Positions 5,917 through 7,593 of a stretch of 7,593 nt of DNA are shown here, in pieces. The notes below the pieces were generated by a model. That model was not told the origin of the DNA, ran no database searches, and was given only the letters and a program-made list of their open reading frames with translations. Position numbers and translations under genes: made by a program. This DNA comes from Candidatus Poribacteria bacterium (lineage in GTDB: Bacteria > Poribacteria > WGA-4E > WGA-3G): positions 1 to 7,593 of the forward strand of contig VXZL01000300.1 of assembly GCA_009845505.1 (NCBI GenBank), given 5' to 3'. Numbering within the stretch: position 1 is the stretch's first letter; the number at the start of each line of letters is the position of its first letter.

Positions 5917-6345
5917 TTAATGACTCTCGTCCGTCCATAAGCCGCGCTCGTGCCCGTTCCATTGGTATGGGACTATTTTTGATAAAGCACCTATGTTGTA
6001 TTCTGGAAATTGATAGTCTGCCTCTATTACATAGCCTTCGTTTGTGAAAACAGGAAATTCGAGTTTCGTGAGGGTATCAAAAGGTTCAATTTCCAGCCAT
6101 ACATCGAGTTCACCTTCCACTGTTTTGTAGATTAAGTCAGCGGAATGGCTTTCATGCTTGAGGATCATTATCGTCCCCGACTGTCTGACTTCTCCGTTAG
6201 ACGAGCGGACCTTCAAAGCGACGACAAGATCTTCTGGTGGCGGCGGACTTGACTGGATTTTGAACCATAACCCTCGGTGTGAACCTTCTGCAGCACCTTC
6301 AATTGGGCCGAGAATTTGGAATGTGACCGTTGGAATTTCGCTCAT
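5917..6345 (-). CDS. Small beta-rich protein of unknown function, possibly Calx-beta-like
   Basis: The frame begins with two adjacent ATG codons (6346-6348 and 6343-6345). The GGGAG ribosome-binding site is 4 bases from the first and 7 from the second, so the second is preferred, giving 142 residues. There is no signal peptide, membrane segment or cysteine-based motif. The sequence alternates hydrophobic and polar residues in strand-like stretches. An opening P-T-V-T-F...E-G-x2-R-G-L-W-F and a later P-P-P-P-E-D-L-V-V-A-L-K-V recall Calx-beta or immunoglobulin-like sandwiches, in which V-x-F...E-G and D-x-V-V-x-L patterns occur. That resemblance is suggestive only. The C-terminus is acidic and aromatic. 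It lies 36 bases downstream of the restriction endonuclease and 56 bases upstream of the propeller gene, all on one strand. No function can be assigned. Confidence 0.7.
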   Translation of the reverse strand: MSEIPTVTFQILGPIEGAAEGSHRGLWFKIQSSPPPPEDLVVALKVRSSNGEVRQSGTIMILKHESHSADLIYKTVEGELDVWLEIEPFDTLTKLEFPVFTNEGYVIEADYQFPEYNIGALSKIVPYQWNGHERGLWTDESH

Positions 6346-6381
6346 CATTTATCTCCCGTTTTAAACAATAAATAATCTTGA

Positions 6382-6943
6382 CTACACATCAATACCAAGA
6401 ATGAGGACCGGGATATCAATATCAGCAACGCCTCGCTTTTCTAAATCCCACACGAACTGCTCAAAACGAAACTCCGGTAGACATATCATCAGCAAAAGAT
6501 TTCACTGGGACAATCTCAATTCCGGCATCAATGAAGCCTAAGTTACGAAAAATAGTCATTTTGGCACACACGTTATAAACCATAAATGCATACTTTCCAA
6601 ACTGTACCTCTATGCCAAGACGTTCTTTTAGAAAGTCTATTTCTCGGTATGCGGAGCGCATCTGTTTCGGTAAATATCCAGGACGGTAGTAGTCTGTTGA
6701 ATAGTGGCATGTTACGCGTTTCTTCTGCCACCCCTTGGATCCAAAGCTCTGGGCAAAAGCACGATTAAGGTTAGCCGGACTATACAACATTTTGCCCGGC
6801 ATTGTGATCTCCTTACTTTCTTTAATTTTGTGGTGTGCGGCATCAACAGAAGCAATAATATCCTCAACCTCTTGTAACAGGTAAGGGTGCGTCCGTTGAA
6901 TGGAATGTCCATCATTGAATGAATACTCAGCAGCAATAATCAC
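6382..6943 (-). pseudogene. BglII/BstYI-family type II restriction endonuclease, frameshifted near the 3' end
   Basis: Type II enzymes of this family cut GATC-centred palindromes (AGATCT for BglII, RGATCY for BstYI). Translation from GTG 6941-6943, preceded by an AAGGGCGG ribosome-binding site, gives an N-terminus that aligns with BstYI as remembered (I-I-A-A-E-Y-S-F-N-D-G against R-I-V-E-V-Y-S-H-L-N-G). A TTG further upstream at 6971-6973 keeps the frame open but overlaps the methyltransferase end. Residues 41-56 (K-E-S-K...L-Y-S-P) and 111-118 (I-E-V-Q-F-G-K-Y) are family hallmarks. The catalytic triad D-x8-E-x-Q is intact at Asp103, Glu112 and Gln114. The frame stops at TGA 6461-6463 after M-S-T-G-V-S-F. 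The expected ending (F-E-Q-F-V-W-D-L...P-V-L-I-L-G-I-D-V) continues in another frame to TAG 6382-6384. A lost two-base step or a gained base in the T-rich stretch around 6464-6471 explains this. It may be a true mutation or a consensus error. Confidence 0.82.
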
Positions 6944-6963
6944 AATTATTCCGCCCTTGCTAT

Positions 6964-7593
6964 CTATTTCCAATCTAAAGGCAACTGTGCGACCCGTTCT
7001 TTTCCTGTTGGCTGGTGAATGGGTTTTCCTAAGGGACGGAGCGGCAATGTGCCCTGGGTAAACTTTTGTATTCTCTCACGAGTAATAGCCACATAGGTCG
7101 AATCCTGTTCAGCAGCAATCGCCCTTCTGTTATGTTGTAAGGCTCCGATGACCGTCGATCCGACACCACAATACGGATCTAAAACAACACCTTTTGGCTG
7201 TGTAAGTGCTAAAACACACCGCTGGACTAATTCAACCGGGAACTGGCATGGATGTTCAGTTTTCTCTGGGTGGTTCGCCTTTACGTTTGGAATATCCCAA
7301 ACTTCATCTTCCCAATCCTGTTTGACCACATCCCAAATATCAGAAGGGTTCTTCCCAAGTGGGTTTCCCGAAAGCTGACCGCGTTTTGGACCTTTGAAGT
7401 GTCGTTTGCCGGGGTATTTCGCGGGAATTCGCACTGGATCAAGATTAAAGATGTATTCGTCAGTTTTGGTAAACCATAAGATGACCTCATAGCGAACCGA
7501 GAACCGCTTTTTGCAGTGTAAACCGTGATTAAATCGCCAAATAATTCGATTCCGCAATTTTAAGTCAAAGTGTTTAAAAATTTCATAAAAATA
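6964..7593 (-). CDS. Beta-class DNA methyltransferase of the restriction-modification pair, partial (N-terminus beyond right edge)
   Basis: The frame is open from the right edge to TAG 6964-6966, giving 209 visible residues. A TTG at 7555-7557 is not the start, because similarity to the family continues upstream of it. Visible in order are R-N-R-I-I-W...H-G-L-H followed by K-K-R-F-S-V-R-Y-E; then F-N-L-D-P-V-R-I-P; then N-P-L-G-K-N-P-S-D-I-W-D-V-V; then motif X, H-P-C-Q-F-P-V-E-L-V; and then motif I, V-V-L-D-P-Y-C-G-V-G-S-T, which binds S-adenosylmethionine. Motif I following the target-recognition part marks the beta class; the catalytic S/D-P-P-Y motif IV must lie outside the window. It therefore cannot be told from this sequence whether cytosine N4 or adenine N6 is modified. 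Known BglII and BstYI partners are N4-cytosine enzymes. It lies 20 bases upstream of the endonuclease and would protect host DNA from it. Confidence 0.88.
   Translation of the reverse strand, partial: YFYEIFKHFDLKLRNRIIWRFNHGLHCKKRFSVRYEVILWFTKTDEYIFNLDPVRIPAKYPGKRHFKGPKRGQLSGNPLGKNPSDIWDVVKQDWEDEVWDIPNVKANHPEKTEHPCQFPVELVQRCVLALTQPKGVVLDPYCGVGSTVIGALQHNRRAIAAEQDSTYVAITRERIQKFTQGTLPLRPLGKPIHQPTGKERVAQLPLDWK

Noticed and set aside
6964..7557. TTG at 7555-7557 as the methyltransferase start
   Set aside because: The frame stays open to the window edge and the residues before the TTG continue the expected family sequence; the catalytic N-terminal motif must also lie further upstream.

Overview
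The window looks like a stretch of a Gram-negative-type bacterial chromosome or metagenomic contig of roughly even base composition. Three products carry lipobox signal peptides and a fourth carries an ordinary signal peptide, which implies a periplasm and probably an outer membrane. The mix of a WRGP-type PQQ-like propeller, a zinc-ribbon/PCP-reductase protein and small beta-rich orphan proteins resembles Candidatus Poribacteria or planctomycete-like lineages. That taxonomic guess is inference only.

Layout. (1) Positions 1-1413, minus strand: two tandem paralogous lipoprotein genes 20 bases apart. The downstream copy runs off the left edge and ends in an asparagine/glycine-rich repeat. (2) Positions 1414-1677: a divergent intergenic region with a clear sigma70-type promoter (TTGACT, 17 bp, TATACT) and a strong leader hairpin, both pointing to the right. 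(3) Positions 1678-2766, plus strand: a lipoprotein substrate-binding protein of the extracellular solute-binding family 3 type, with no transporter genes next to it. (4) Positions 2776-2967, minus strand: the orphaned C-terminal piece of an aldehyde dehydrogenase, touching the stop codon of the next gene. (5) Positions 2968-4475, minus strand: a zinc-ribbon plus PCP-reductase-domain protein preceded by a short Mrp/NBP35 P-loop ATPase, probably an iron-sulfur related pair. (6) Positions 4589-5860, minus strand: a secreted PQQ-like beta-propeller protein. (7) Positions 5917-6345, minus strand: a small beta-rich protein of unknown function. (8) Positions 6382-7593, minus strand: a type II restriction-modification pair. 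It consists of a beta-class DNA methyltransferase cut by the right edge and a BglII/BstYI-family endonuclease with intact catalytic residues but a frameshift about 28 residues before its natural end.

Gene interplay. The methyltransferase and endonuclease form one functional unit, and the Mrp ATPase and PCP-reductase protein probably form another. The two lipoproteins appear to be an uncharacterised cell-surface or periplasmic pair sharing an N-terminal domain. The aldehyde dehydrogenase scrap and the frameshifted endonuclease suggest a region undergoing rearrangement or decay, although the frameshift could also be a consensus error. No tRNA, rRNA, CRISPR array or insertion sequence was seen.
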